64,000 nt of DNA, from NCBI RefSeq assembly GCF_003053725.1, contig NZ_QAYC01000001.1, positions 186,001 through 250,000 of the forward strand. The letters run 5' to 3'. The stretch is from Rhodovulum kholense. Its GTDB lineage: Bacteria > Pseudomonadota > Alphaproteobacteria > Rhodobacterales > Rhodobacteraceae. Positions 40,265 through 51,938 of the stretch are shown here, one piece after another. The notes under the pieces were generated by a model, which saw only the letters and a list, made by a program, of their open reading frames with translations, had not been told where the DNA came from and searched no databases. The number at the start of each line of letters is the position of its first letter. Positions within the stretch are counted from its first letter, which is position 1. The position numbers and the translations under genes are program-made.

Positions 40265-41659
40265 ATGCATGTGGTGCTTCTGTTTGTCATGGTGGTGGGC
40301 TTCCTGCTGATCGGCGTGCCGATCGCGGTGTCGCTGGGCATGGCCTCGATCATCTTCCTGCTGCTCTTCTCCGACACCTCGCTGGCGGCGGTGGCGCAGT
40401 CGCTTTATCAGGCGATGGCGGGGCATTACACGCTGCTGGCGATCCCGTTCTTCATCCTGGCCTCGAGCTTCATGTCGACGGGCGGCGTCGCGCGGCGGAT
40501 CATCCGGTTCGCCATTGCCTGCGTCGGGCATCTGCGGGGCGGGCTGGCCATTGCGGGCGTCTTTGCCTGCATGCTGTTCGCGGCCCTTTCGGGCTCGTCC
40601 CCCGCGACCGTGGTGGCCATCGGGTCGATCGTGATCGCGGCGATGCGGAAGGTGGGCTATACCCGCGACTTCGCGGCGGGCGTCATCTGCAACGCGGGCA
40701 CGCTGGGCATCCTCATCCCGCCCTCCATCGTGATGGTGGTCTATGCCTCGGCGACCGACGTCTCGGTCGGCCGGATGTTCCTGGCGGGCGTCATCCCCGG
40801 CACCGTCGCCGGGCTGATGCTGATGACCGCGATTTATGTCATGGCCCATGTGAAGGGCATGCCCAAGGGCGACTGGCTGGGCTGGGGCGAAGTCTGGGCC
40901 AGCTTCCGCGAGGCCTTCTGGGGGCTGATGCTGATCGCCATCATCATGGGCGGGATCTACGGCATTCCGGGCGTCGCCTCGGCGGTCTTCACGCCGACCG
41001 AAGCCGCCGCCGTGGCCTCGGTCTATGCCTTCCTGATCGCGATCTTCGTCTATCGCGACATGGGCCCCCTGAAGGCGCGGGACGGGCGCGGGCCGGTGGC
41101 GCTGTGGCAGAGGCCGCAGGCGCTGCTGACCGGGTTCATCCACCGCGACACCCGGCGCACTTTGCTGGATGCGGCCAAGCTCACCATCATGCTGATGTTC
41201 ATCATCGCCAATGCGCTGATCCTCAAGCATGTGCTGACCGACGAACAGATCCCCCAGAAGATCGCCGGCGCGATGCTCGAGGCGGGCTTCGGCAAGATCG
41301 TGTTCCTGATCGTGGTCAACGTGATCCTGCTGATCGGCGGGCAATTCATGGAGCCCTCGGGGCTGATCGTGATCGTGGCGCCGCTGGTCTTTCCCATCGC
41401 CATCGAGCTGGGGGTCGATCCGATCCATCTGGGCATCATCATGGTGGTGAACATGGAAATCGGGATGATCACACCACCGGTCGGGCTGAACCTCTTCGTG
41501 ACCTCGGGCGTGGCGGGCATGTCGATGATGCGGGTGGTGCGCGCGGCGCTGCCGTTCCTGGCGGTACTGTTCGTCTTCCTGATCCTGGTGACCTATGTGC
41601 CCTGGCTCTCGACCTGGTTGCCGACATCGTTGATGGGCCCCGAACTGATCACCAACTGA
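40265..41659 (+). CDS. dctM: TRAP transporter large permease DctM
   Basis: A 464-residue polytopic transporter with 12-13 membrane segments, which forms the transport channel. Family blocks include HYTLLAIPFFILASSFMSTGG, FAALSGSSPATVVAIGSIV, GTLGILIPPSIVMVVYA and IGMITPPVGLNLFV. It lies 3 bases after dctQ. Two strong hairpins follow the stop. Confidence 0.96.
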   Translation: MHVVLLFVMVVGFLLIGVPIAVSLGMASIIFLLLFSDTSLAAVAQSLYQAMAGHYTLLAIPFFILASSFMSTGGVARRIIRFAIACVGHLRGGLAIAGVFACMLFAALSGSSPATVVAIGSIVIAAMRKVGYTRDFAAGVICNAGTLGILIPPSIVMVVYASATDVSVGRMFLAGVIPGTVAGLMLMTAIYVMAHVKGMPKGDWLGWGEVWASFREAFWGLMLIAIIMGGIYGIPGVASAVFTPTEAAAVASVYAFLIAIFVYRDMGPLKARDGRGPVALWQRPQALLTGFIHRDTRRTLLDAAKLTIMLMFIIANALILKHVLTDEQIPQKIAGAMLEAGFGKIVFLIVVNVILLIGGQFMEPSGLIVIVAPLVFPIAIELGVDPIHLGIIMVVNMEIGMITPPVGLNLFVTSGVAGMSMMRVVRAALPFLAVLFVFLILVTYVPWLSTWLPTSLMGPELITN

Positions 41660-41668
41660 TCCGGCGGA

Positions 41669-41698
41669 GCGCCGGGACCATGTCCCGGCGCACGTTTT
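41669..41698 (+). terminator. Terminator of dctPQM
   Basis: A perfect 10-bp stem: GCGCCGGGAC at 41669-41678 pairs with 41682-41691 around a CAT loop, followed by ACGTTTTC. Confidence 0.8.
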
Positions 41699-41733
41699 CA
41701 CGTGTTGCGCCGCGCCAGGGGCGCGTCGCCAGA

Positions 41734-41758
41734 CCGGTTCGGGCGATGCCCGAACCGG
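41734..41758. other. Second perfect hairpin between dctM and the Fe-S scaffold gene
   Basis: CCGGTTCGGGC at 41734-41744 pairs perfectly (11 bp) with 41748-41758 around a GAT loop. No T-run follows on either strand. It may back up dctM termination or stop the convergent gene. Confidence 0.55.
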
Positions 41759-41793
41759 AGGCCGCGGTCCGTGTTTGAGGTGGAGTCCGCGGC

Positions 41794-42246
41794 TCAGGCG
41801 CAGGCGGCGGCCTCGGCGGCGTCGAAGGCGTCGAGCGTGGCTTCGAGCGACAGCATGATCGAGGCGTGGCGGTTCCTGTAATCGCGCGCGGGCAGCAGCA
41901 CTTCGAGCCCTTCGAAGGGCGCCGACGGCGCCGGGCCCTCGTCCTTCAGCATCGCCCGAAGCTGATCGCGCGCGGTCTCGACCTCGGCGCGGGTCCGCCC
42001 GAGGATCGCCGTGCCCACGACAGAGGCCGCGGCCTGACCGAGCGCGCAGGCCTTCACGTCCTGCCCGAAGCGCACGATCCGCCCGTCCGCGACATCGAGA
42101 TCGACCGTCACCGTCGAGCCGCAAAGCGGCGAGCGCTTGCGCGCGGTGCCCATCGGCGCCTCGAGCCGGTCGAGATGCGGGATCTCGGCGGCGAGTGCCA
42201 GGATCTTCTGCGAATAGAGCTTGATCAGATCGTTCTGGGCATTCAT
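41794..42246 (-). CDS. Iron-sulfur cluster assembly scaffold protein (NifU/SufU-like)
   Basis: A 150-residue IscU-fold protein. Cluster-ligand cysteines are seen in SPLCGSTVTVDLDV and DVKACALGQAAASV. The third Cys of classical IscU is not present; the corresponding segment reads ARDYRNRHASIMLSLEATLDA, as is usual in this alphaproteobacterial subgroup. It probably builds or carries Fe-S clusters. It diverges from hisI across 67 bases. Confidence 0.85.
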   Translation of the reverse strand: MNAQNDLIKLYSQKILALAAEIPHLDRLEAPMGTARKRSPLCGSTVTVDLDVADGRIVRFGQDVKACALGQAAASVVGTAILGRTRAEVETARDQLRAMLKDEGPAPSAPFEGLEVLLPARDYRNRHASIMLSLEATLDAFDAAEAAACA

Positions 42247-42313
42247 GGCGTTTCCTTCCGCGCTCGCCTGTCCTAGATAACGCGCGCGCGTCCGAATTCA
42301 AAGGAGTTCCCGA

Positions 42314-42673
42314 ATGGCCTTCGACCCCGCCAGCCTTCGCTACAACGAGGCCGGGCTGATCCCCGCCATCGCCCAGGACGCGGCCGGAACGGTGCTGATG
42401 ATGGCCTGGATGACGGCCGAGGCGGTGGCGCGCACGCTGGAAACAGGCCGGGTGACCTACTGGTCGCGCTCGCGCCAGGCGTTCTGGGTCAAGGGCGAGA
42501 CCAGCGGCCATGTCCAGCGGCTGATCGAGATGCGGGTCGATTGCGACCGCGACTGCCTGCTGGTGCTGGTCGAGCAGGAAGGCCCTGCCTGCCACACCAA
42601 CCGCCGCAGCTGTTTCTATACCGCGATCCGCGATGGCGCCGAGGTCGAGATCCTGTCGCCGATGGCGGATTAA
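42314..42673 (+). CDS. hisI: Phosphoribosyl-AMP cyclohydrolase
   Basis: A 119-residue zinc enzyme of histidine synthesis that opens the purine ring of phosphoribosyl-AMP. Zinc ligands are in [14 protein letters not shown] and [38 protein letters not shown] is the family signature. It is the stand-alone form without HisE. Its stop overlaps the end of the convergent gluQ by three bases. Confidence 0.97.
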   Translation: MAFDPASLRYNEAGLIPAIAQDAAGTVLMMAWMTAEAVARTLETGRVTYWSRSRQAFWVKGETSGHVQRLIEMRVDCDRDCLLVLVEQEGPACHTNRRSCFYTAIRDGAEVEILSPMAD

Positions 42674-43500
42674 AACCCCACCATGCGGCGGATGTCGGCA
42701 GGCGTTGCCCCCTCGGCGCGATAGGCGGCGATGGCGCGGGCGTCGTCGCGCTTGGCCAGCCGCTTGCCCGCGTCGTCGAGGATCAGCCGGTGGTGGTGAT
42801 AGGCGGGGGTCGGCAGGCCCAGCAGCGCCTGCAACAACACATGGATCGGGGTCGCCTCGAAAAGATCCTCGCCGCGCGTGACCTCTTCGATCCGCTGGAA
42901 GGCGTCATCGACCACCACGGCCAGATGGTAGGAGGTACCCAGATCGCGCCGGGCGAGCACCACATCGCCCACGGTTTCGATCAGGGCGCGGACGTCAAGC
43001 CGATGCGGGCCGGGGTGCATGGGGCCGGTCTCGGTGAAGCCGGGCAGGGCCGGGCCGAGCCGGTCGAGCGCGCGCGCCATGTCCAGCCGGATCGCGTCCT
43101 CGGGTCTGGCCTCGGTCAGTGCCCGACCCCGGCAGGTGCCGGGATAGACGAGCCCGTCGGGCCCGATGACCGGCGCCCCCGCCTGCGGCGCGGACAGGGC
43201 CGCGCGGATATCGGCGCGGCGGCAGCGGCAGGGATAGGTCAGCCCCATCGCGCCCAGCCGGTCGAGCGCGGCGCGATAGGCCGCGAGCCGCTCGGACTGG
43301 CGCAGCACCGGGCGCGGCCAGTCGAGCCCGAGCCAGGCCAGGTCATCGTAGATCTGCGCCTCCCATTCGGGGCGCGACCGGGCGGTGTCGATATCCTCGA
43401 TCCTCAGCAGCATCTCGCCACGCTCGAAGGCGGTCAGCGCCGCGAAGGCATGGCCCAGATGCAGCGGGCCGGTGGGGGAAGGTGCAAAGCGGGTGCGCAT
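42670..43500 (-). CDS. gluQ: Glutamyl-Q tRNA(Asp) synthetase
   Basis: A 276-residue paralog of the glutamyl-tRNA synthetase catalytic domain that attaches glutamate to queuosine in tRNA-Asp. HIGH-type motif: [18 protein letters not shown]; glutamate site [11 protein letters not shown]; Zn-binding Cys pair CRCRRAD with a later CRG; KMSKS-type RLAKRDDA near the C-terminus. It lacks the anticodon-binding half, so length is right for GluQRS. Confidence 0.95.
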   Translation of the reverse strand: MRTRFAPSPTGPLHLGHAFAALTAFERGEMLLRIEDIDTARSRPEWEAQIYDDLAWLGLDWPRPVLRQSERLAAYRAALDRLGAMGLTYPCRCRRADIRAALSAPQAGAPVIGPDGLVYPGTCRGRALTEARPEDAIRLDMARALDRLGPALPGFTETGPMHPGPHRLDVRALIETVGDVVLARRDLGTSYHLAVVVDDAFQRIEEVTRGEDLFEATPIHVLLQALLGLPTPAYHHHRLILDDAGKRLAKRDDARAIAAYRAEGATPADIRRMVGF

Positions 43501-43541
43501 GGGCCTTGGCTAGCGCGGTCCGGGGGCGAGGGCCAGAGTGC

Positions 43542-43736
43542 CTAAAGCCCCGCCCGGCGGTCTGCCCCGCGCTGAAAGATCAGGATCCAGGCCAGGATGA
43601 TGAACATCGGATGGGTCAGCCCGCCCGAGAAGATGATCGCCGGGATCCAGATCACCAGCGTCACCAGCGCGACGAACCAGCGCCCGATCAGCAGGATCGA
43701 GAGCGGCGGCAGGAACAGGGCGAGAACGTAGAGCAT
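43542..43736 (-). CDS. YqaE/Pmp3 family small membrane protein
   Basis: A 64-residue protein with two hydrophobic segments (YVLALFLPPLSILLIG; ALVTLVIWIPAIIFSGG) and a third weaker one (MFIILAWILIF). This matches the YqaE/Pmp3 group, linked in other organisms to membrane potential and ion stress. It is 41 bases from gluQ on the same strand. Confidence 0.8.
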   Translation of the reverse strand: MLYVLALFLPPLSILLIGRWFVALVTLVIWIPAIIFSGGLTHPMFIILAWILIFQRGADRRAGL

Positions 43737-43800
43737 CGGGCCTCGGCGGATCGGGAGCGGTCGCGTCCTATATGGGGCGCGCGGCGCGAATGTGAAGCGT

Positions 43801-45144
43801 TCAGCCCGCGGCGCCCAGCCAGCCGGTCCAGTCGGCCTTGGCGCGGTCGGTATAGCCCTTGTAGCGGTCGCGCCGCCCGCGCCGTCCGCCCTTCAGCCCC
43901 TCGACCGGCGGGAAGAGCCCGAAATTGACGTTCATCGGCTGGAAGGTCTTCGCCTCGGCCCCGCCGGTGATATGGGTCACGAGCGCGCCGGTCGCGGTCG
44001 TGGCGGGCACGGGCGGCAGGCTGTGCCCCTTTATCGCCGCCGCGGCCAGCCGTCCGGCCAGAAGCCCCATGGCCGAGGATTCGACATAGCCCTCGACGCC
44101 CGTCACCTGCCCGGCAAAGCGGATATGCGGTCTCGATTTCAGCCGCAATTCGGCGTCAAGCAGCGTCGGCGAATTCAGGAAGGTGTTGCGGTGGATGCCG
44201 CCCAGCCGCGCGAAACGGGCAGCCTCCAGCCCCGGAATCATCCGGAAAACATCGGCTTGCGCGCCATACTTCATCTTGGTCTGGAAGCCCACGATATTGT
44301 AGAGCGTCCCCAGCGCGTTGTCGCGGCGCAGCTGGACGATGGCATGGGCCTTGATGTGGGGCGCGTGCGGATTGGTCAGCCCCACGGGCTTCATCGGACC
44401 ATGGCGCAGGGTTTCGCGGCCGCGCTCGGCCATCACCTCGATGGGCAGGCAACCGTCGAAATAGCCCGCCGTCTCACCCTCGTGAAAGGCCGTCTTCTCG
44501 GCCGTCAGCAGCGCGTCGATGAAGGCCTCGTACTGGTCGCGGTCCATCGGGCAGTTCAGGTAGGCGGTGCGCTCTTCCTCGGTCTCGCCCTTGTCATAGC
44601 GCGACTGGAACCAGGCTTTCGACAGGTCGATGCTGTCGAAATGCACGATGGGCGCGATGGCGTCGAAGAAGGCCAGCGCCTCGGCCCCGGTCTCGGCCCG
44701 GATCGCCTGCCCCAGCGCGTCCGAGGTCAGCGGGCCGGTCGCAAAGATCCAATGGCCGTCTGCGGGAAGGGACGTGATTTCAGTATCTTCGCGGCGAATT
44801 CTCGGGTGTCGCATCAGCCTTTCGGTGACGCCTTGCGAAAACGCTTCGCGGTCGACGGCCAGGGCGCCGCCCGCGGGCAGGCGGTGAGTGTCAGCCATTT
44901 CCATGATCAGGCTGCCCGCCGCGCGCATCTCCCAGTGGAGAAGCCCAACCGCGTTCTGTTCGTCATCGTCCGAGCGGAACGAGTTCGAACAGACCATTTC
45001 GGCCAGATCGCCGGTCTTGTGCGCGAAGGTGCCGGTTTTGGGGCGCATCTCATGGATCACCACGTCGATCCCGGCCGAGGCGGCCTGCCAGGCGGCCTCG
45101 GAACCGGCCATGCCGCCGCCGACGATATGAAGCGTATCTGTCAT
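43801..45144 (-). CDS. trmFO: Methylenetetrahydrofolate--tRNA (m5U54) methyltransferase TrmFO
   Basis: A 447-residue folate/FAD enzyme that makes m5U54 in tRNA T-loops, the non-SAM route found in alphaproteobacteria and Firmicutes. The FAD motif is [54 protein letters not shown]-type and [21 protein letters not shown] are family blocks. The gene faces the same way as gyrA and gluQ. Confidence 0.96.
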   Translation of the reverse strand: MTDTLHIVGGGMAGSEAAWQAASAGIDVVIHEMRPKTGTFAHKTGDLAEMVCSNSFRSDDDEQNAVGLLHWEMRAAGSLIMEMADTHRLPAGGALAVDREAFSQGVTERLMRHPRIRREDTEITSLPADGHWIFATGPLTSDALGQAIRAETGAEALAFFDAIAPIVHFDSIDLSKAWFQSRYDKGETEEERTAYLNCPMDRDQYEAFIDALLTAEKTAFHEGETAGYFDGCLPIEVMAERGRETLRHGPMKPVGLTNPHAPHIKAHAIVQLRRDNALGTLYNIVGFQTKMKYGAQADVFRMIPGLEAARFARLGGIHRNTFLNSPTLLDAELRLKSRPHIRFAGQVTGVEGYVESSAMGLLAGRLAAAAIKGHSLPPVPATTATGALVTHITGGAEAKTFQPMNVNFGLFPPVEGLKGGRRGRRDRYKGYTDRAKADWTGWLGAAG

Positions 45145-45192
45145 GGCGCCCGATCTAGCGGGCGGGCAGGGCGAAGGAAAGGGGGGTGCCGT

Positions 45193-45684
45193 TCAGCCCG
45201 ACTGCGCCCGCCCCATTCCGGCGGCGTCCAGCCCGCGTTCATCGGCCACGATTTCGTCAAGCGCGGTCTGATAGGCCGCCCGCTCGGCCGGTCCGGGCCC
45301 GTCGGCGGCGCGCCCGGGCCGGGGCTCGGCGCCCAGAGCGACGGCCAGCAGCCCGGCGGCCAGCGCCAGATCGAGCGACAGGCGGTCGGGATCGGGCGGC
45401 AGGGCGGCGATGCCGAAGCGGATCGCGACCGCCGTCGTCAGCAGGTAGAAAGCCAGCAGCAGCGCGGCAGGACGTGCCCCGACGCCGGACAGCAGCCCGG
45501 CGGCGCAAAGCCAGATGATCGTGGCCCCGGCCCAGTCCAGAACGCTGCGCGGATCGGGCGGTAGCACCGGGAGGTGCGGCGCACCGGACCGGAACGCTGC
45601 GATCACGCAAAGCGCCAGGGTCACGCGCAACAGCGCATGCAAACGTTTGGGGGAAACCCCCATGAGATTTTGATGCCCAAACAT
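45193..45684 (-). CDS. Hypothetical membrane protein
   Basis: A 163-residue protein with about four hydrophobic segments (LLRVTLALCVIAAF; IIWLCAAGLLSGV; ALLLAFYLLTTAVAI; LDLALAAGLLAVALG) and a hydrophilic C-terminal helix (about 125-163). The arrangement recalls DoxX-type small membrane proteins, but I cannot assign it. ATG 45684 is preferred since GAGGGG lies 9 bases upstream; ATGs at 45702 and 45663 are alternatives. It is downstream of gyrA on the same strand. Confidence 0.6.
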   Translation of the reverse strand: MFGHQNLMGVSPKRLHALLRVTLALCVIAAFRSGAPHLPVLPPDPRSVLDWAGATIIWLCAAGLLSGVGARPAALLLAFYLLTTAVAIRFGIAALPPDPDRLSLDLALAAGLLAVALGAEPRPGRAADGPGPAERAAYQTALDEIVADERGLDAAGMGRAQSG

Positions 45685-45811
45685 CGCGGCGAGGCCCCTC
45701 ATTCCTCGTTCGAGATACGGCGTCTTTCCGAAATGACGTCAAAGTCTGACCGGTGCACGCCTCAATTGCGGCAGCACCAAGGAAGATGTTTCGGATTTTT
45801 GCCGTCTTGTC

Positions 45812-45836
45812 GGGACCCCGGTCCGCGCGGGGTCCC
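45812..45836 (-). terminator. Hairpin downstream of gyrA
   Basis: GGGACCCCG at 45812-45820 pairs perfectly with 45828-45836 (9 bp, 7-base loop), starting about 20 bases after the gyrA stop. It lacks an adjacent T-run, so it may be a weak terminator or a 3'-end-stabilising structure. Confidence 0.5.
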
Positions 45837-45855
45837 TGACCGAGGGGGGCGAGCC

Positions 45856-48609
<2,754 letters not shown>

Positions 48610-48804
48610 CTTGGGACCCGGCCTTTCGGCGCCATTCTAGATATTGTTGAGCGAACTTTATCAGAACCTTCATATGGGGTGCAACCGCAGACCGGCCCGG
48701 GATCTGGCAGCCCCCGGGAAAGAGTGCCAACATCCTGTTTTCATTGAAAATCAATCGGGCTTTGGCATGCTTTCCAGACATCCACGCGACAGGAGAGACC
48801 AGAC

Positions 48805-49074
48805 GTGCAGCAGTCCGAGACCGAGTTGATGCTCAGGGGCTACGGCCTCACCACCGCCGAGCTCTATTACCGCATGCCCGATTTCAGAAGCGTTCTCAAC
48901 AGCTTCATATGGCAGGACTACGATCTTGCCCCGGATCACCCCCGGCTCTTCAAGTTCATCGAGTTCTGGCAGGACTCGATCGAGGGGCCGCTGCATTCGG
49001 TCCGCTTCACCCATCGCAAGCTGATCGCGCCCGGCGAATGGCGCAATGTCGTGGGGGAATTCCGCGTGAACTGA
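48805..49074 (+). CDS. usg: Usg family protein
   Basis: An 89-residue protein matching the alphaproteobacterial Usg family: ELMLRGYGLTTAELYYRMPDFRSVLNSFIWQDYDLAPDHPRLFKFIEFW then SVRFTHRKLIAPGEWRN. The name comes from genes upstream of trpF in other bacteria; its role is unproven. Here it is not near trp genes but next to gyrA and dsbB. It starts at GTG 48805, about 10 bases after AGGAGAG. Confidence 0.9.
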   Translation: MQQSETELMLRGYGLTTAELYYRMPDFRSVLNSFIWQDYDLAPDHPRLFKFIEFWQDSIEGPLHSVRFTHRKLIAPGEWRNVVGEFRVN

Positions 49075-49096
49075 GGCCTTGTTGCGCCCGCAGCCG

Positions 49097-49570
49097 TCAG
49101 CGGCGGCCGCGGGTCAGCGCCATCGCCCAGATCACGACGAGCCCGGCCGACAGCAGCACGTTGTAATTGGCCATGGTCAGGCCGAACAGCTGCCAGGCGA
49201 TGCGGTCGCACAGCACGATCGGCTCGACGAGGCTCGGGTTCAGCATCTGCTCGGGCGTCATCTGCGACAGGCTCGGACCGTCGCCGGTGCAGGAGGACGG
49301 CCCCGCCCACCAGTGCCGTTCGACCCCCGAATGATAGATCGCAAGCGCGGTCGAGGCGGCCATCACGGTCAGCCCGCTCAGGGTCAGGATGAATCCGCCC
49401 ACGGCCACCGCCAGCAGGCCCAGCACCGCCGCGACCGCGTGCGGCCAGCGCTGCCAGATGCACAGCTTGCAAGGCGCGAGATCGCCCAGATACTGAAACC
49501 CGAAGGCCGCCAGCAGGATGGCCGCGGACCCCGCCGCGGCCAGAAGGATCAGCCGGTTGCGTGCAGTCAT
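49097..49570 (-). CDS. dsbB: Disulfide bond formation protein B
   Basis: A 157-residue inner-membrane quinone reductase that reoxidises DsbA. It has four hydrophobic segments; the first redox pair is CKLC (Cys34, Cys37) after helix 1, and the second is Cys94 (PSSCTGDG) and Cys121 (IVLCDRIAW) in the periplasmic loop. Its ATG overlaps the yqaA stop, so the two are translated together. Confidence 0.92.
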   Translation of the reverse strand: MTARNRLILLAAAGSAAILLAAFGFQYLGDLAPCKLCIWQRWPHAVAAVLGLLAVAVGGFILTLSGLTVMAASTALAIYHSGVERHWWAGPSSCTGDGPSLSQMTPEQMLNPSLVEPIVLCDRIAWQLFGLTMANYNVLLSAGLVVIWAMALTRGRR

Positions 49571-50148
49571 CACAGGAACCTCAAAGCGTAGAAGCCGCCA
49601 ATCAGCAGCAGGACGAACAGCGTGAAGAGAAGCCCCAGATACTTCTCGATGAAGCGGCGCACCGGGGCGCCGAATTTCCACAGAAGCGCCGCCACCAGGA
49701 AGAAGCGGATGCCCCGGGCGATGACGCTGGCTGCCATGAAGACCCACAGGTCGAGCCCGGTCGAGCCCGACAGGATGGTGATGACCTTGTAGGGGAAGGG
49801 CGTCACCCCGGCGATCAGCACCGCCCAGGCGCCATAGTCGTTATAGCGCGCGCCGAATTCGTCGAAATAGGCCTGCTTGCCGTAGAATTCGAGCACCGGG
49901 CGACCGATCTGTTCGAAGAAGGCCCAGCCGATACCGTAGCCCGCAAGCCCGCCCAGCACCGACCCCGCCAGCGCGACCGCGGCGATGGCAAAGGCGCGGG
50001 ATGGCCGTGCCAGGATCATCGGCACCATCAGCACGTCGGGCGGGATCGGGAAGATCGAGCTTTCGACGAAGGCGACGATGAAAAGCGCCCACATGGCATT
50101 CCGGCTGTCGGCCAGCGACAGTGTCCAGTCGTAAAGGCGTCGGATCAT
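49570..50148 (-). CDS. yqaA: YqaA/DedA-like membrane protein
   Basis: A 192-residue membrane protein of the YqaA (DedA/SNARE-associated) group. Key blocks are FVESSIFPIPPDVLMVPMILARP near the N-terminus, GSVLGGLAGYGIGWAFFEQIG, and the amphipathic loop VLIAGVTPFPYKVITILSGSTGL. DedA-like proteins are linked to lipid flipping and membrane homeostasis. ATG 50148 gives MIRRLYDWTLSLADSRNA; an ATG 12 codons earlier has less support. Confidence 0.88.
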   Translation of the reverse strand: MIRRLYDWTLSLADSRNAMWALFIVAFVESSIFPIPPDVLMVPMILARPSRAFAIAAVALAGSVLGGLAGYGIGWAFFEQIGRPVLEFYGKQAYFDEFGARYNDYGAWAVLIAGVTPFPYKVITILSGSTGLDLWVFMAASVIARGIRFFLVAALLWKFGAPVRRFIEKYLGLLFTLFVLLLIGGFYALRFL

Positions 50149-50460
50149 GCGGCCCCCCGGCAACGTCTGCCGCCTAGAAGCCATGCGGGGGCGCCTGCGT
50201 CAAGCAGGGCCGCGGACGGTGACGGACGATTGACCGGCCGCGGCGGTCGGGGTAGAGGAACGCAAAGGGCCAACGGGCGGGCCGAGAGGCGCCTCCGCGC
50301 GTCGCGAAGGTTGCGCCCGAAACGCGAATCGTTCCCAAGGCCTTGTGCTTGGCGATCCGCCCGCGGGCCCGGAAGGACCGCGCCTTCCCGGACCGGGCCC
50401 GGCGGGAGGGCGGAACGATCAGGGCCCCGGCCTCCGCAGCTACCGGCGGGGGTGCGCGAT
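50149..50460. other. Intergenic region upstream of tRNA-Leu
   Basis: A 312-base GC-rich spacer between yqaA and the tRNA gene. It presumably holds both promoters. I see no gene, RNA or repeat in it. Confidence 0.5.
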
Positions 50461-50544
50461 GCGGGTGTGGCGGAATGGTAGACGCGAGGGTCTCAAACAC
50501 CCTTTCCGCAAGGAGTGTCGGTTCGAGTCCGACCACCCGCACCA
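50461..50544 (+). tRNA. tRNA-Leu (anticodon CAA)
   Basis: Acceptor stem GCGGGTG pairs with CACCCGC. The D-arm follows, then the anticodon arm AGGGT-CTCAAAC-ACCCT with anticodon CAA, a long variable arm (class II, as expected for Leu), the T-arm GTCGG-TTCGAGT-CCGAC, and an encoded ACCA end. It reads UUG codons. Its 3' end is the apparent insertion point of the element that follows. Confidence 0.97.
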
Positions 50545-50664
50545 AGCCAGCGTTTCAGAGTATTGCAGGTAGCGATATGAATAAGGCGTAACTACCGGGG
50601 GTGAGGGACCGGACTGTTCCAGCGAGACCCACAGGATTTCCGGGGAGCACAGCTGCTAGCTGGT

Positions 50665-51254
50665 ATGCTGACGGTCAGGGAAATCAAGGCAGCGCCTGCC
50701 GGGCGCCACGGGGGGCGCCACGGGGACGCGGGTGGTTTGTCCCTCATCAAGACGAGCCAAGACTCGGGGAAATGGAACATCCGCTATTCGTTCTTGGGGA
50801 CCTGGCGCAACATGGGGCTCGGCTCATGGCCGGAGGTCGGCCTAGCGTAAGCGCGCCGGAAGAGAGACCGCTGGGCGGCCGTGCTGCGAGCCGGGCGAGA
50901 CCCGATCACCGAGCGGAATGAAGAGCGGGTCGCCACGAAGGCCCAACGCTACAAGACAGATCCTACATTTGCAGAGATGGCCTCGATCATCTTTGAGGCG
51001 CGAAAGGCCACTCTGCGCGGCGGCTGCGAGCGCGGACGGTGGTTTTCCCCCTTCAGCGGCATGTTGTCCTGCACATCGGGAAGATGCGCGTCTCCGGAAT
51101 CACCCCTCAGGACATCAAGGGGGCCCTGGCCCCGATCTGGCGGACGAAATTCCCGACCGCCGAGAAGGCGTTGCAACGCACCAGGACCGTGCTGCATGAG
51201 GGGCGGCTGATGGGATTCGGCTGCGACCCGTTCTCGGCCGAGGCGGCGCAGCGG
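50665..51254 (+). pseudogene. Tyrosine-recombinase integrase, broken and truncated
   Basis: An integrase with the DUF4102-type N-terminus (MLTVREIKAA, then GGLSLIKTSQDSGKWNIRYS and the LGSWPEVGLA motif) and part of the core-binding domain (HIGKMRVSGITPQDIKGALAPIW, TAEKALQRTRTVLHEGRLMG). It is broken by an in-frame TAA at 50848 where relatives have a Glu codon, and by a frameshift near 51047, where a run of five C replaces the six needed to stay in frame. A 12-base tandem duplication lies near its start. The catalytic domain is missing; the remnant joins the next pseudogene at about 51254. Confidence 0.85.
50701..50724 (+). repeat. 12-base tandem duplication inside the integrase remnant
   Basis: GGGCGCCACGGG occurs twice in direct succession (50701-50712 and 50713-50724). 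It adds an extra GRHG unit to a segment that is normally GRHGDGGGL. Confidence 0.8.
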
Positions 51255-51935
51255 ATGACCATCACCGCCGACACCATCGAAGAGGCGATGGTTTACGCGA
51301 CAGACGACCTCCGCGCAGTCCTCGATGCGCTTGAACGGTTCGACAAGCGATGAACTGAAGAACAGTCCACCGACCTGGCCGGCACCGTCTTCGGGGCGCT
51401 GTCGGGCCCGCTGCTGAAGGCGGCCGTCGCGGCCTTCGCGCCCCCCGCGGGCTGGCAGCCCTACGACAGGACCGCCCCGGGCGACAGCGCGACCGGCGTC
51501 TTCTACGACTTCGACGTCAATGGCCTGACCCAGCTGGTCGAGACGCCGACCTTCGAGGCGGGCTACGACTACATGACCCGGCTCGACGGGCTCCTGCCGC
51601 TGAACGGCGGCAGCCTGCGCGGCCAGTTCTGGGTGCCCGAGCCGGGGGTCTGGACCAACGGCTTCGACCTGACCTCGGCGCTTGCGCCCCGGGTGCCCAT
51701 CGGCGGCCGGATCCGGATCCCCGACCCGCTGCGCCCGCGGCCCATCGGCCTTGCCAGCACCGACTATATCTACGACCAGACCGGGTCGGTAGGGCTCAGC
51801 GCGACCGTCGCGCTGGGGGCGGCGGCGCGCCGGACCACGCGGTTCCGCCTGGCCTGGCTTGCCAACGGCAATGTCGGCACCTTCGGCGGCGGGCGGGCGG
51901 CCCTCTACCGCCGCCGCGAATATATCGCGGACTGA
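51255..51935 (+). pseudogene. Phage late (probable virion or tail) protein, one stop codon
   Basis: Reading in one frame from ATG 51255 gives MTITADTIEEAMVYATDDL up to TGA at 51351, and the same frame then runs on open for 194 codons to 51935 (TEEQSTDLAGTVFGALSG onward, ending ALYRRREYIAD). The simplest reading is one 226-residue gene with a single nonsense mutation. I do not recognise the family; its place right before a lysozyme gene (ATG 4 bases after its stop) suggests a phage structural protein. Alternatively the two parts came from different genes. Confidence 0.6.
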
Positions 51936-51938
51936 GCC

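Noticed and set aside
50545-50664. Attachment-site duplicate of the tRNA-Leu 3' end
   Set aside because: No second copy of the tRNA 3' end was seen by eye near the right border at about 54.1 kb; a computed repeat search is needed.
51573-51935. Stand-alone 120-residue gene starting at the ATG at 51573
   Set aside because: The same frame is open for 73 codons further upstream with similar codon use, and no ribosome binding site precedes this ATG; it is better read as part of the interrupted phage gene.
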